From positions 9,924,056-9,988,055 of the forward strand of contig CM039189.1 of NCBI GenBank assembly GCA_008360975.2: a DNA stretch of 64,000 nucleotides, written 5' to 3'. Below the pieces are notes generated by a model. That model was not told where the DNA came from. It ran no database searches and saw only the letters and a program-made list of their open reading frames with translations. The position numbers were made by a program, and so were the translations under genes. Below, one piece after another: positions 22,801 to 37,800 of the stretch (position 1 is its first letter; every line of letters begins with the position of its first letter). Source of the DNA: Lichenostomus cassidix (taxonomy: Eukaryota; Chordata; Aves; Passeriformes; Meliphagidae).

Positions 22801-25800
22801 AATCACATTTGGCTACCCTGCACCCACACCTTAACAGGATTCTTTAATCAGAGAAAGGCTCTTTACTAGATCATTTTTTTAATGCTAAACCATCTTCAGG
22901 CATTAACAATTATTTTCTCCCAGACATTGCTAGGAGCCCAAAATTTTTTCTTTATCATGAGCTTATCCCAAGAGAAGTCCACATACAGTATGGAACAGCT
23001 CTCCCATTCTTAAGACCTCAGTAGGACTGAAGAAAACTCCTGAAAAGCTTTACCAGTCCCAAAGAGAAGTTACTATTCATTGTGGGTGTGAGTTTTGCTC
23101 CTTGCTAAGACTTTTGGCTCCCAGTGCCACAAATGCAATCAAAATGCACATCTGAGTTATACCCCACTACCATACTCCAGAATCATCTGGCCCAAATTAT
23201 ATTATCAAAGCAGAGGATGTTACTACATTCACCCTTTATTGAATCCTGGGAAAAACGCTTTGAGATCAGCCCCAAACTATTTTACTAGCTCTGCTCAACC
23301 TTGCTGAAAAAGCCCCCAAATTACAAAGTTAATTGGCAGCACATTGTTACCATATGTGGTGTGCAAGAGAAGCACTGAAGTTTATTTAGGCATCAGAACC
23401 AAAGGAGAGTGGAATATTACTGCTCTTTATGAGGATTTTGTGTTGGCCTTGATTACTAAGGCATCCCCAGCCTTGATCCTCCTTGTAGCCTGCTCAACAC
23501 AGCACAGCACACTGCAGCATGGGGGCACCAGTCTGCCTCCAGCCCCATTTCCCAGGAGAAACTCTGGAGACACTGTTCACCATGCTTTTGCTTACTAGTC
23601 CTCAGCATTTTGCTTTTCCATGTTCATATGCTGCTTTCTTGAGTAAAATTTGCAGTAAAATTCTAGCACAGGCTAAAGCATTCTCTCTGTTTTTAAACTC
23701 TGACAGAATCCCTGCATTAGTGGCCTTGCACAGACTGCCCAGGGTACACTGACATCCCAGCCCCACACATGCACCTGCAGAGCTCCTGTTGCCCCATCTG
23801 AAGGAATAAACTACAATTCACACAGTCTAGCAGGGGTCATGGGCAAAGACTGCTTGCCTTAAAGATCCATAAACTATTTTTAAATGCTCAAATGGACTTT
23901 CGTGAAGTGAAACATCAGGTTTCAATTAAGATGCCTTCATTTCCCAATCTGATGTGTGTTAAACAACCTATCAAAACCTCATAAACTTCAGTTCACAGTA
24001 TTTTCATTTCCGGATTCTCTCTTCTCCTTTCAGTTTAAGTAATAACTTGTGTATTAAAATAATGTGTTTAAAAATAAAAACAAATTGGAGAAAAACTAAA
24101 GGCAAAAGGAAGGTATCATGATTTTTGTCCTTTATTGGGGCAGCACTCCTGATTTTCTGGTAGACAAATCAAGGCCACATTGCTCTAAGGGCAAATTCTG
24201 GAGAATGCAGAGAGGTGAAGTAAGTTAATTCCTAGCTGATGGGAATATTTGCAATAAGATACCTCCAGCGCACAGAACAAAAATCCAGAGCTCCCAGAAT
24301 CTCATGACAGCTTCTGTACACAGCAGTGCATTTTACAAAAGGCCCGTTCCATGTGGCTGAATCCGTCTGCACATCTTGCACCTCGCATTTTAAGAAGGAA
24401 ATGTCTTATCTCCAGGCATCCACCCACCTGACTTGCACAAAACAAATGTCTGTAATATTCTAGAAGTCTTCATGATATAATTAGAGCATGGAAAATGAGG
24501 CACTATTCCATCTAGTCCAAATCCCTGCTGTGACATAGCAAATCTCCTGCGCTGATAGCAATGGCAGGACAATGCCAGGGGCAGAGCAAGCAGACCTTGT
24601 CCAGCAGAAGTGCTTCTCTCTGGGTTTGTCAGCTGTGCTAATGTGCCCAAAAATGTCACGTGTGGTCTCTATCAACAACTATATCACATGTGTACATGAG
24701 CAATTTACCCACCCAAGTAATACTTACTCTAATAGTTGTTATATTACGTAGAGCAAATATAAATAGGTTCTGAGGACTGTGTTGCAATGTGAGATAATCC
24801 AGAAAACCCGAGTCACCACCTACTCCAACACTAACACTCCAAAAAGCTGCACTGGGGGTGAGAGCTATAAGAATGACCATTAAGGTATTTTGTTAATAAA
24901 TATGGCCTGAAACTGTGGTTTCCATTGCTTTATTTTGTGAGCTCTTACATATAAAACTTTTTGGGATAAGACCAGAATTTCTCACCAAAGGCCTCATAAA
25001 GCAAACCTTTACCCTCTTCTACTATAAGCTTGGAATGCAACTTCACAGTGGCTTTCAAGGCACTGCTGAAGTGTTGATGATCCCCTCAAAATCCTCAGAT
25101 CAGGAGGGTTTTTGCCTTGGTCTGAAAGAGACTGAGTGCTGCCGCTGTAGCAGAGCCAAAGTCCCTCCCTTTCAACGTCCGACAGGGGAATCCCAAAGGG
25201 AAAATAAGAATAGTGTAAGCCTCCTCTGCTGCTTGGTCTCACAACCTTCCCTGAGGTTTTGCATGCTTTGCTTTATACCTACCCCTCTGCCCATCAGGCC
25301 GTTGTTGAAAGGCAGTCCGATGAAGCTGAAAGCTGCCTCCTGGATGAAGTAGGGATTCAGGATACGTATCTCATGAGGTTCCCTTGGGACACGGGTTGCC
25401 ACTGACTTCCAAAAGCCATCAGAGGCACTCTGGTAACAACAAAAAAATAAAAACAAAAAAAACCCAAAAGAAAATAAAACAAAAAAAAAAAAAGAAAAGA
25501 AAAGAAAAAGATAAAACAACAAACAAAATTACATATACCAACTGTAGGAGATTTCTATTATTTTATTTTAAAAAACATATTAAAATGCACTACTGCAGCA
25601 GTTCCCATTGTCTCTGCTCACTGCCACAAGGCAGTAGTATAACACTGTAGAGGATCTGTGCATCTCGGAGAGGTGATTTTTACCCAATACATTGTTTTTT
25701 CAATTCAAGTTTTCACCCTGCAAACATGGAATAACACTGACCTTGACATGTGCTGCCCTGCTAGACAGCCCTGCCTGGAGAGGGGCTTGTGCCACTCTGC

Positions 25801-28800
25801 CACATGGCTTCCCATCATTGCTCCTGCTCTCCAGGTGTCAGCAGGTATAGCAGGTATATTTTGGAGTGCCCTCAAAATAACTAGAGGCTCTATGTTCACA
25901 GGACTTGGGGAGCATTCTTGCATTCTAAGATTTTGCTTCTGTTTGGGTTAATTCAGAGCAAGGTGCAGGGAGGATGACAAGAATTTTAATCTGCTGACCA
26001 GCAGCTTGGGCAGGATAATCTGATTGAACGCCTTCCCAAAGCATTGAGCCATCTTCCCTGAGATCTCCATGACAAGCAACAGAGACAGACAGTACTCTAC
26101 ATAAAAAGCACACACTCTGGAATTCATTATGTGCACCAGTTTTGTATTGCTTGCAGCTTAGCAGTGACTTTACAGCTGCTCCCAAGGCACTGATGAAAAT
26201 GTTGATTGTCCACTGCAAAATCCTTAAGAGCTTCCTCTGTCCCATAGTGATCACCCCTGTAATTATGGACTGGAACTCTGCCTCAGCCAATACCTGCTGC
26301 ATTTCACACGCTCCTTGTGCTGTGCTCAGCTCCTGTGAACTCTTACACCACGTGCTGCTAAACACCTTACTGAGTGTTTTTTATGGAACAATCCCATGGA
26401 CATCTTTAGCTGCTGAATTTCATATCCTGAAATCAAAACTTTGGCAGACGGCTCGAGCTACAAAAGGCATTATCAGAGCAAACCTGAGGAGGGTGCACAC
26501 TGTCACCCAAACCAACACTGAGAAAACCAAATCCTATTGCTATCCTGTGCCCCCTCAAAACTGCCCAAACATAACACACTTTTGACAACCAGGGCAAGCA
26601 TCCCATGGGTTTAAGTTCACATTTCAACAATGGCCAAGTACCCTTGGGACCCTAAATGGAAAAAATTCTCGATTGTCACTCATGTTCTTTCATCATAGTA
26701 GAATAAGAAAGAATGCCTGGTGTCAAAGTAGTCTAACACTTTCCATTATAATAAGACATTTTCAGCCACTGAGAGATCCCAGCATTAAAAAAAAAAAACA
26801 GAAAAAACCTTTACAAATATTAATAAAGTTCAACATCCATTTGACCAAAGGATTTGAGGGATTTGGTATGCCAGCTGAGTTTTGCCTCCTTGTGAAAATT
26901 CATTAAAAATTGGATAAATATTAAGCCTCTGGAATTTCCTAAGGCCACATGTAAAGTAGACGCCTTTCAGTTCCAGGGAAAGAGAGCAAAAAAAATTAAA
27001 TAATAAAAGTCACAGATTCCACTTGCATTAAGCATGCTCCAGGTCTTACAGAAATGAAGATGATAAACAAAAATCTTGAACAGTTACTCATTCAGTGAAA
27101 CCATCTTATCATAGCCTTAAGCAGGCACACCCTGGAAAAACAGTGTGTGACCTTGAAATTAAAATAAATTTATACATTCAATTACAATTTCACATACAAC
27201 TCTAAATATGGCATTGCTCAAATTTGGTTAACAATTCAAGCCAAAGGTCTGCAAGCTATTTAAAGTGGACAGAAGATGCTTTTTGTTGGGACTTACACTC
27301 CATAGGAGATTCTATGTAAGTTCTGGGACTTAAGCAGGTCTTACATGGCTTTTACATTACACACAAAACATCAAAGAGAAAAGAAAAAGAAGAAAAGTGA
27401 TAAATACTTGAGAGTTTTATTCCTCGCTGCTGCTGGAGCTGTTCAGAGTGAGATAATCACATACCACCACTGCCCATTTTCCCAGCACTGTGTGAACCAT
27501 GAGGACCACACTTGGGCTCCTCTCAGCTAGTTCAATGTCAGTGCAAAATAATTGTGGGTGCCTATCCCTAGCTGGAAATACAACCAGTCTGCTTTGCTCC
27601 CTTCTATTTAGCTATTTCTCCTGTTGTTCTTCATGCCTATTTCCCTAAGCATTCCTTCCCCTATCACGCTGCTCTGAAATTACTCTGGTTTCTCCCTTCT
27701 GTCTCATTTATATTTGCTCTGTGTTCTTCCCTATAACTTTTCTGGGCAGTTCCCCTGAGACTAATTTTGAGGGACACCTCGGATAGTCTCTCATTTTGGT
27801 GTGTTTTCCTGCTGTAGTTTCTAAAACAACTGTAGGGAGGAACGTGGACTCTCAGCAGGCATCTCTCTCTTATACTTCCACCTATACAGCAGGCAAAGCC
27901 CTGCGCAGTGCTAAAGAACCAAGAACCGTTTTCCTGGCTTATAATTACTGAAGTCCTCAGCCTTGTGGTTTGGCTCTCCAGTCCTGAGGTCCCTCTCAGG
28001 CGCAGTGGTTGTGCTCTGCAGCTTGTCCCTGGCACGCTGCAGCACCAGCCCTGTGAGCCCTGGGGTGCTGCTCCCTGACACAGCCCCTTCCGAGGCTCTG
28101 CGCTACTGCTGCTGGGCTGGATGTGCAGCCTGATTGCACCCAGATGTTCACAGAGCTTTCCAAAGAAATTACTTCCCATCGGGGAACACTGTCCCTTGTT
28201 TTGGCTGGGAGGAGACACGAGGAGCAGCAGGCACTAGGAAGGAGGGCACACTTTTCCTGCCAGATTTGTGAGCTCAGACTCATCTTTGGAGGTTGGTGGC
28301 TTGCTCAGTTCTCCACTGCAGTGGCTAAACCTGGGTGGGCTTCTCACGATGAAATAACTCCCTTCCTGATTAGCACAATGATAAACAGTCAGAAGATGAG
28401 TCTGAAAACTGGTTAGGCAATGTTCCCACAGTGCCTCATCACCTCCTGGTACCGAGGTGGAAATCAGAAGGCAAAGGCTGGAAACTGTGTATCCCTGTGT
28501 TAAGCTCCCACCGTTATTACTTGTTGGTATTACTGTGCACCTGGAGCCCCAGCCACAGTTCAGTATTCACAGTGCAAAGGGCTGCCAAAAGAAGCTTATC
28601 CTATAAGCATAAAGAAACAAGCATCACAGAGAGAGAGGCAGACTGGAGAACATGACTGAAGAACAACTCTAGGAGGGCCAAGTCATTTTTATGCAATCTT
28701 GGAGTGTTTTCAAAATTGTATAATTGCTAAGGACATCACTAAAGGCTTTAGAGGAAATTATTTTAAAATTACAAGAGAATTTAGATAGGCCAGGGCTTTC

Positions 28801-31800
28801 AAGCCAGTCTCTCGCACAGTTCTTATCCAGCGAGAGAGGCAGAAAGAGCTACCACCTCTAGAGACACAACTCCAGGAATAAACTGGTACAGACATGACTG
28901 ACCAAAGATAGCAGATTAGGAGGAAGGGATAAAAAATAGCAGAGCTCACCAAATAGCTCCAGGGACAAGACAATCCAGCTGCAATCCCTCATTCTGTCCA
29001 TTTTCAGAATACTGAAGGCTAACAGGCGTAGACATTTGTAAACTATTTTTTGTCTCCATTCAGTTTTCCATCTCCTGTTGTCAGATTTACCAAATCACAA
29101 TGCTAAAATAAAATATGGAAACTCAGAGCCTTAGCCAAGAAGCACACCTCAGTGGAAAATACAAACCACTAGAACTAGGCTGAGTCTCCCAGAATAACAA
29201 CATTTCTAATATATTGAGCAAAATGAGAGGTAATGCCATTGCATCCTGATGATAAAAATGTGGCCTCTTCTGTACCTCTGTGATACTATTTGATTTAGGA
29301 TTACAGGCAGCATTGCTCATTGAGACTCCTAGCTCTGATGGGAAGGGGACAGGAAGATTGCAAAGGTCAGCTATGTGCAACATAAATTCTAGGTATGCAA
29401 TGCTCTGCTGCAGAATGAAGGGGCTGGAGAGGGAGTCTGTGGTAAATGGAGATTGCTGCTCTTTCAAACCCTGCTAACACCAGAAATGGAGAGCAAGAAG
29501 GACATGAGGCAAAGAAAAAGTCAGGGGATGATGTACCAGTCACAAGACCTCACTGTGCCTGGGAGCACATAATTAACTGGACTCTCTGCCCCCACCAAGG
29601 CTGGAATGTGGTTTATTCTCCACTCATCGTCCATAAGCACTCACTGTCACACAAACAAGGTACAGCAGAACCACTGCAATCCATCTGCAGAGGCTTTTGA
29701 AAGGTTTCTGCTCAGGCACAACTGGATTAGATGTGGAAGGTGTGTTTCCACTAGAAAATAACCATCTTATCAGCCAATGCTGCATTTCTCAGCGGTCAAG
29801 TAGACACAGAGGCCTAGAAAATGCTCTTCTACAAGTGGTAATATAAACTAAGTTGCATCATTTGCACTGATTATCAAACAACAAGGAATTTTTAGCAACA
29901 AGAACAGAGGTGCTGAGAGCCTGCAGTCTGGGTTGATAGTCAATAGTCAGACCCACTAGCCCACACTTCAAACATATTTACCCAACTTTCTCAAAGCTGT
30001 GGAGAACCCCTCACCACCCTCTGCACATGGCTCTGATGGCCAGCATTCATTTGGAATGATCCTATCTTCAGTTTCTAGAGTCTAGAAATGCTCTAGAGAC
30101 TAGTTCCCTTCTTATCTGCCCCACTGAATAGCTCTTACTCTGCCTGAAGTAGAAGCATTGCTCAAGCCTTTCCCTCATCTTCTCTTTGTTCTGCTGTCAA
30201 AAGAGATGCAGCTCTTGGACTATCCAACAACACCATACTTCTAATTTTTTACTACTTTTTCTTCTTCTCCCCAAGTATCCTCCCACTGAGCAAGTCTAAA
30301 ATCAACTGGCTGTAATTTCCCAGGCCATTCCCCTGTCAGCATGCCCCACTGCCAACAGCCTCAGAGCACCTGAAAGAACTCCTGACAGGTTATAAAGCCC
30401 CACTGCTAACAGCCTCACAGCACCTGAAAGAACTCCTGACAGGTTATAAAGCCCTGTAAAACAAATTTAGTTTTTACTAATGTTTCTCAGTGCAAAACCC
30501 AAATATATTTTATACCTAGCAAACAAAGGGTAGCAAAGCCTGATGGAGACAAAATCACCTCAAAACATGGCACTATTAGAGTTTTCTTTTCTTTTTAAAG
30601 CAAAAATATTTTCTTTGTTGATAGAGCTGACCTAATAATTCACTACATAGGCTAGAGATAAATTACTTCAGGCTTGATAACCACAAGAGAAAGGAAACTT
30701 AATTCCAAGCAGCAATTGCCCACTTTAAACATTGTGCCAGACGTGTAACCTACAGAGCACCCTGGCTGCAGATTAAACTAGAAGCTGTCCTGTCCACAGA
30801 TACCAGCTCAGAAAGCATCAACTTCAGTGGTGACAAAATCCACCTGGGACATGAGGGTGGCACTGGTGTGTCACACACCAGTTTGCAGTGACTCAGCACA
30901 GTGCTCATTCCCATGGATGTCAGGAAGTTTCTGCCCTGTTTACCTGCAAACATATATTGTGAATAAGCAGATAAGCATATTCAAACAGGCCTACTGAATT
31001 TCCAGCTTCATTTGACCTATATAACTGAGTGTTACAGCTAACCCAAATACAGACACGTGGGCCTCCTGTGTGGCTGGTCTAATACCAGCTGCTGTCTTCT
31101 AAATCACAGGATTAAACAGCACAAGGCCAAGACCAGCTCTAAGGAGTCAGGAGAGCAAAGCTATTTTTATGACATGTTGTAAATGAAAAGGAATTCCTCT
31201 TAAAAAAAAAAAGAAAAAAGTATTCTCATGGTTTTATCCACGTAACTGAGAGCAAAATGTGGTTCACAGTTGTAAGATAACAAAATGCTGTCAACAAAAG
31301 AGATTGTCCTGTGAAGAAAATAGAACTTGGAACTTGTCAGAGGTGCTGCAGAAAAACACTGAAGATTTTTCTGATGAATGCTGTTTCACAAGTTGAAGTA
31401 TAAACGATGGCTCACATACGGTGTGTCAGTAGATGTGTCTTCTATGTGCAAACAGGGTGATGGATAGACTGTACTACAGACTCTTTTGTTCAAAATGTAA
31501 GCTGGATTTTGAGCCAAAATTTGAAGAAATATTCCTGTTCTGAAATGTCTTAGCAAAGATGGAAGTTTTTAGTGAAAGGAATGGATTTAGATAATTTATA
31601 TTTGCTTTGTGGTTTTTTGTCTGTGAATAATAATCCTTCAATGAAAAAGTACCTAAAGTAGTAGAGTTTCAGAAAAATCAGAGCAGACTCTATATTTACA
31701 GGGTATTTTATTCCCATAAGGGACCAGCCCCTTTATTTGGCTATTATTTTAATGACATAGTTTATGAAATGTCATAGTCAAGCAATATCTATTAGAAGGA

Positions 31801-34800
31801 TACCAGGGCTGAAAGGCCAGATCCACGTGCTGGCAATTGCTGAAGTAGGACTGTCTCACAATTGCAGCTCAGGATTGCTGTTGAGAATCCTGAGCTGACT
31901 TTCTGATCATCCCACAAGATTTTTCTTACATCAGCATATATCTAAGTGTTTTACAAACCATACTTTCATGTTTAGAGCATCTCTGCAATACTTAGTGTGT
32001 ATAACATCTCCTCAAGAGGAGCTCTCAGTGTCTGTAACCAGGAGACCATTCTTTGTTCTCGCATTTCCTCTCTCCTAGCCACATGTTCTACAGTTCCTAC
32101 AACTACTCATACAAAGCTGAATGTCTTGCATTACAGAAATCAGTTCAAATCTCAGTCTTCCCTCTCCACTAGATAGACAGCTGTGTTCTAAGCAAGCCAG
32201 GATATAATTATGTAATTAAGGATAACATCTGCACAGGAGAACTGAATTAACATTGAAAATGCAACGGTTTTTTTTCTTTTTTTAACTTTTGGCAGCTTGA
32301 TTTCTATAATCATACAGCACTTTAAAAAATGTTAAAGTGCCAGTGTTTTAGGAGTTTCCTGCCACTTATAAACCCTTCCTTTCTTTGCTGTCCCCAGTAC
32401 ACATGACTCTTCAAACTCCAATACTCCTTCTCTTGCCATGCACCAGACCAGGCTACTGCTCCTTCCCATTGCCTAGGTGACTGGGAGGAGGAAAAGGGGT
32501 TCCTGAGAGTCCAGAAGACATTCTGCTCCCTGGTCTGCTGTCCTTGCCCCAAACTCTTTGTGGAAAAGTAACTGATGAGAAAATCCTACTTGGTTCTTAC
32601 ATCCCTGAAGGTGTTTCATCCCAACTAACTGTGTGGGAAGACACCTGGCAGGCAGGACAGGGACCCATGGTAGGACTGACTGTGCCTGGCACTGACAGCA
32701 TCTAATAGCCCCCATGGAACATCAGACTGAGCCATGGGATTTCACAGAACAGCAGAAGCCATGCCAGGCTGAAGAAATGGACAATCTCAACAAAATAGGG
32801 TGGGAGACTTTTTTTTTTTTTTTTAACAGAGATACAGCTGTGCATTTTCAGTAGCCTCATCCTGAGACAGATGAGTTATTTCAGCTGAACTTTCCAGCTG
32901 TGCCAAACACGTGGCACAGGAAACATCAGCTCAAAGATGCTGGTGTAATAAAATGATAAAGCATTTTCCCCATTGCTCATAACAGAAAACATAAGGGGAT
33001 CCCAACTGTGATCCCAACTAGAAGCTCAGCTACCTGCTCCACTTACAACCATATGCCTGCTCAGAAGAAAAAGAAAAAAATTAAAAAAGCTGTCTTTGCA
33101 GGCTTGGGTGACAAAGTGCAAGGGCATCCCAGGGCATCTGAGGACACCCATCAGCAAAGTCTTTTTTGGGGAGCTGAACTGGTTCATGAGTTTGAATACA
33201 AACAGCAACTCATTAAACTACACATATTTAGACTAAACTCTTGGCACATTACAACAAGAAAAGCTAAAGGATCACCACAGGAAGAATTATGGCCTAAAAA
33301 CCCTCATCGCTTTCTGAAGTTGTCTCAAAGTGAGACTCCAGGGAAATCTTTACATTGTTTTTACAGCAAGAGTACACAGAAAATCTGTCTTCTCCTATTT
33401 TGGCGTCTTTACTGAAATGAGAAGCCAAGTCATTTGTATGTTCACTGAGTGTTCATATAGAATATATACAAATTATTCAGCATCCTCTAAGAGGAGAAGG
33501 CAGAAAGGTCAAAATAACAAGAAACTGGGAAGATGCCAGGAAGCTCCTGCCCTACTTTGTTTTCTAGACTTGCATTAATAATTGGTGTTTTACAGAAGAA
33601 GAATTTTAAAGTAACATTATTTAATATTCTTAAAAGATTAGAATTTAAATAAACTGCAATCCAAACTGAACATTTACATTTAAAGAAGTTTTTTTCCAAA
33701 TAGTAGAAGTGCTGTTTGCCAGAGCCAGGCTCTGTATTTTCTGTACTTGTCAGCTGTGGGCAAAATTCATTTAATTGAAAATGGCCAGAACACAAGTGAT
33801 GGTCCAGATGAGAAAAACTTCCATGTAGACCTACCAAGCTGTTGTGCACCCAACAGTTTGGCCATTTTCCTCCAATTTTATGCCTCTGACTAAATAAATA
33901 AATAAAAATTAACACACTAACGGTTTTACAATTCTGTCTTCATTAAGAAGAGAAGAAACACCCTCAGACACATACCATAAAATCGCAACTGCAAGAATAG
34001 AAATGCTACCCAAAAAGTCAGGTTTTTCCTGAATCCCTTTTGCTCACTGCCTTCATAAGGCTTCGTCTATTTTCACTTCTGTTGTCAGGACAAGTGTTTG
34101 CATTAAATGACTGTGAGCACTGAGGCAGGGGTGCTGCTCAGTGAGGAGGGGAAGCAGGTCAGGGATTCACACCTCACACCAAGAGGAGCATCCTTCTCTC
34201 CTGCAGAAAGAAGCTGCCATTCCTCTTGGGTAGAACCAGAAGCACCACACACAGCTGGAGCACAGGGGGAGAGATAAATTTAGGAAGATAAAAGCACATG
34301 GGGAGTTTAGTTACCTCAGTGTTTATTATAGCAGACTGAAGATATAGGTCAACCCCCTGTCCTGGAGCCCTCCGTGTTTCGAGGCAGAGAAAATGTTACA
34401 AATTGCTCAGACAGCTCTAACTATGCAAGTAATCCATGGAGCCTGCCAAGGAACACATGTGTTTCAGGCATAAATCGTCCAATCTATTCCTTTCTGAATT
34501 AACATCTGTCATCGTGACACCATTCACAATGACTGAAGACTGGAGCATATTAACAACCACACATCTTGGATAAATATTTACTGTTCAGACTTTCTCCCCC
34601 CCCATTTTAAATAAAAAATTCAGATAGCAAAATTCCTGGAGCTGTGAAAGGGGAGTCTCTTTTCAGCCACTAACAGAAAGCATGTGATTTTATTTACAAA
34701 ATCAAATCAGTGTTTTTCCCCTCTTCTGTGAGTCTTCATATCACACAGGGGTGAACTTACAGCATCCTGTGGTGTTGCAATGCTTTCCAAAGAGCTCTTT

Positions 34801-37800
34801 TGGGGAATTTTGTTATGCTGGAGGTTGCTCACCTCAGAGACTCCACAAAGCCTTCTCCCTTTGGATGCAGAAACAGATCTGGCTAATTGTGCCCCAAGAA
34901 GAGAAAAATTTGCTGTGACCTTTGCAGACAAGTGGATAAAGCAAATAACTTACTTCCATGACAAGCTGTCAGGTGTATTACTGGCTTGCTACCCTGCTCC
35001 TCAGAGTCAATAAATGGGTCACAGACAGCGAGGACAGCAGGTCCCAGAGTCACTGAACAGGAGGGTGGGAAGGCAGCACAAGAGTGCAGCCCTGTCCTGC
35101 ACTCTCCCAGGACACAGAATTTTCCCAGATACTGGATTAAGTCTGCATTTCAGAAAAAAGATGTCAGCAGTCAGTGCTCACCTCTGCAACTATGTCACTT
35201 GAGAATTGTGTAGGACAGATTTCGAGGAAATTATGTGTGTTCAGTCTGATTTTATTGAATTGAGCTTCTAGCCACCATATTTTGCTATTTCTTCTCAGCA
35301 TGGCTTGAGAGGCTGAGAGAGATCCTGCTGACATTCTCCTGGACATCCTGCATAGCAGGGAGCAGTGCTCCTCCATCAGCAACTTTTCCTTCCAGGCCTT
35401 TACTATCACACTGTTTGAGTGGAACTTGACCAAGATATCCAGTCTTGATTTCATCAAGCATGTAGGGCAGAAGTAGGAAAAATACTTATAGTGATATAAA
35501 TGTACTGCCTTTTTTGGTCGTTTGCCTAGCTTCACATACACTTCTTCCTACAAAATTAAAAAGTCTTGTGAGAAAAAAATATTCCCTCTAGCTAGAGAGA
35601 GAGACTACAAATAAATCCCCCCAAAATCTCATGCATAAGCTAAATAAATTGAACTCCGTAACTAAATAAATTGAACTCAAATCTCTCAGACTAAGGGAAG
35701 CTTTGCAGACTTCAAATGATTCCTGTAGTTCTTTCCTGAAGTGTTAACACAGAACATCTTTATTCTACTAACAGTTGCACAAACAGTTGATACCCTCTGG
35801 GTGACATCTCAGTTTCACTGTTGGTGAGCTCCTGGGCCTTTTTCCATGTGCTGGACTCACAGTATGGAGGAATATCTGCTGCACACGTGGGCCATGCAAT
35901 ACCCTCAGCAGGCATGGGCTGCACTGCTGGTAAAACCACATATAGTGGGTGGAAGAGACACACACCTAGCTGCTGGAGAGGCCAGGTGGAGGTGAGGCCA
36001 TGCAAGCACTGCACCTCTCTGTAGGCTGCCAGGTGCCCAAATAGACAGAGGCTCCAGCACAGCATGTATAGGCCACTGAACATGAACATCTTTACCAGCA
36101 TGCAACCACCAGACAGCAGCGAGGGATACAAGGGAGGGTAGAGCATATTGGGGATTTAAGAGTTGGGGGAGATCCAGAGAGCACTGTGGTGTAAAAGGGA
36201 GCAGGACACAAAACCACAGGCAATCAGGCAATTTCATTAGCTCTGCTGTTTATGGAATCGTGTGTTTCATTAAGATCAGCATCAGATTTGGAATTAATTT
36301 CTTTACATTGGCTCAGATATTGCAATCAAGGCAGGCAACCTGAGTTTACATGTACTATGACCTTGAAATGCACCTACTGGGATTTGCATAATATTGGTGT
36401 CTGAATATTGCCAGAGCCTGCCAAGGAGGGTGAGTGCAACATGAGCACCCTCCTGGTGCTTTTTCAACACATCTGCACTAGCCCTTCAGCTGGCCCTCAC
36501 ATTGGCTTTTCAAAAGAAGAGATGTAGAAAAACTGCAACTCTAAATTATCTATCCTTTTTGACTTTGGTTGAGAAGGAAGGAGTGATCAAATATCTAGGC
36601 AAGAACAGCAACTGTCATTTGCATGGCAACAGACATCAGAAGAGATTAGATGATGACAATTTTAGGAAGAAATTGTCTCAGGATAAAACAGGATGGTGAG
36701 GCAATCCCAGAAAAGATGTCCTACGAGCGCAATGATACAGTCTTTTCAGGGGGTAAATCCTGTTTGGGTGTCTTCATTTGAGAGAGATATACAGGAATAG
36801 AAACTAAAGAAGAATAAAAATCTGACTGGAGCTCTCTGGTTTTCACGTTACAGCTGGGATTACTGAGCCAGAAATGAAGATGATGCTGTCTTGGCAGATG
36901 TGGGATAAAGGTTCTTTAAGGACTGCTGATGCCTAGCATGGCTAAATGCTTCTCCTCCACTAACAGAAGCACAGGGCAAGGATGACTGGTGTTAGGTAAT
37001 ACCAAGAAAAGCATGGGACAAAACCATGCGTGGTGTGGGAAGGGCAGACACACCAGCAATATCTATTTTAATTTTAAAGAGAAACTGTCTAAAAATGGAG
37101 TAATCAATGAATGATGCCATTCCTACAAGTACAGATACTTCACTAACTTTTGATACCTGGATTTTTTTCATCATGAAAATAGTGTGGTTATGGCTATTTT
37201 TTATTTTCTTCATCTGCTCCACGAGCATAGGGGAGTGTGGTTACAGACTTGTGCTTATTGATGGCTATCCAGGTGGACAAGTTTTATCGTTCAGGACACA
37301 TCCACCTGGCAATATGAAATGCCATGAAGGCACAGTGCAAAGGCATCAGAGCAGCCCCTGCCACCAGCTGATGCTTGGCAGTGCACTTACACTGTGCACG
37401 CCTGGGTGGGAGCAGCTCCCAGCTATGTAGTGACCTGCCTAATCTCATTACACTGTTGCATGCAGGTATGTATGAAGGGCAAGCTCCAGCCTGCACTTTC
37501 CATACCAACAATCTTCCTTTGGGAATCTGGCCAGGAAGTCTCCCCCAAGGCCCATGTTGCAAACTGGGTCATTTGCCTGCTGAGGTTCCTGTATGGTCCT
37601 CACCACAGTGCTACCTGAAAGCTTGTTAAAAATCACAAAACACACAACTAAGCTTTTCTCCCTCTGTTGGTCAACAGGGACAAGATTTTATATAGCAAAT
37701 CTACCTATTTTCCAGCCTCTCCTCTAATCATGACTGGAAAAAAAACGCTATTCTTCTCTCATAGGGCACCAGAGTTCATACTTCTTACATCTTCTGGAAA

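Larger units (their letters stand above)
17364..25282 (-). other. ST3GAL3 intron between exons D and E
   Basis: This 7,919-bp intron has donor gtaggt and acceptor ctcag. It holds the (CCTCT)n microsatellite at 19911-20009 and a 31-bp imperfect tandem duplication near 19554-19615. A tRNA-like B box (ggtttcaagtccc, about 22750) might mark an old SINE. I see no coding sequence. Confidence 0.85.

Noticed and set aside
27664..28218. 184-codon open frame on the minus strand
   Set aside because: No recognisable domain and low-complexity Ser/Arg/Gly composition, located inside an ST3GAL3 intron. In 64 kb read in six frames about one such frame is expected by chance.
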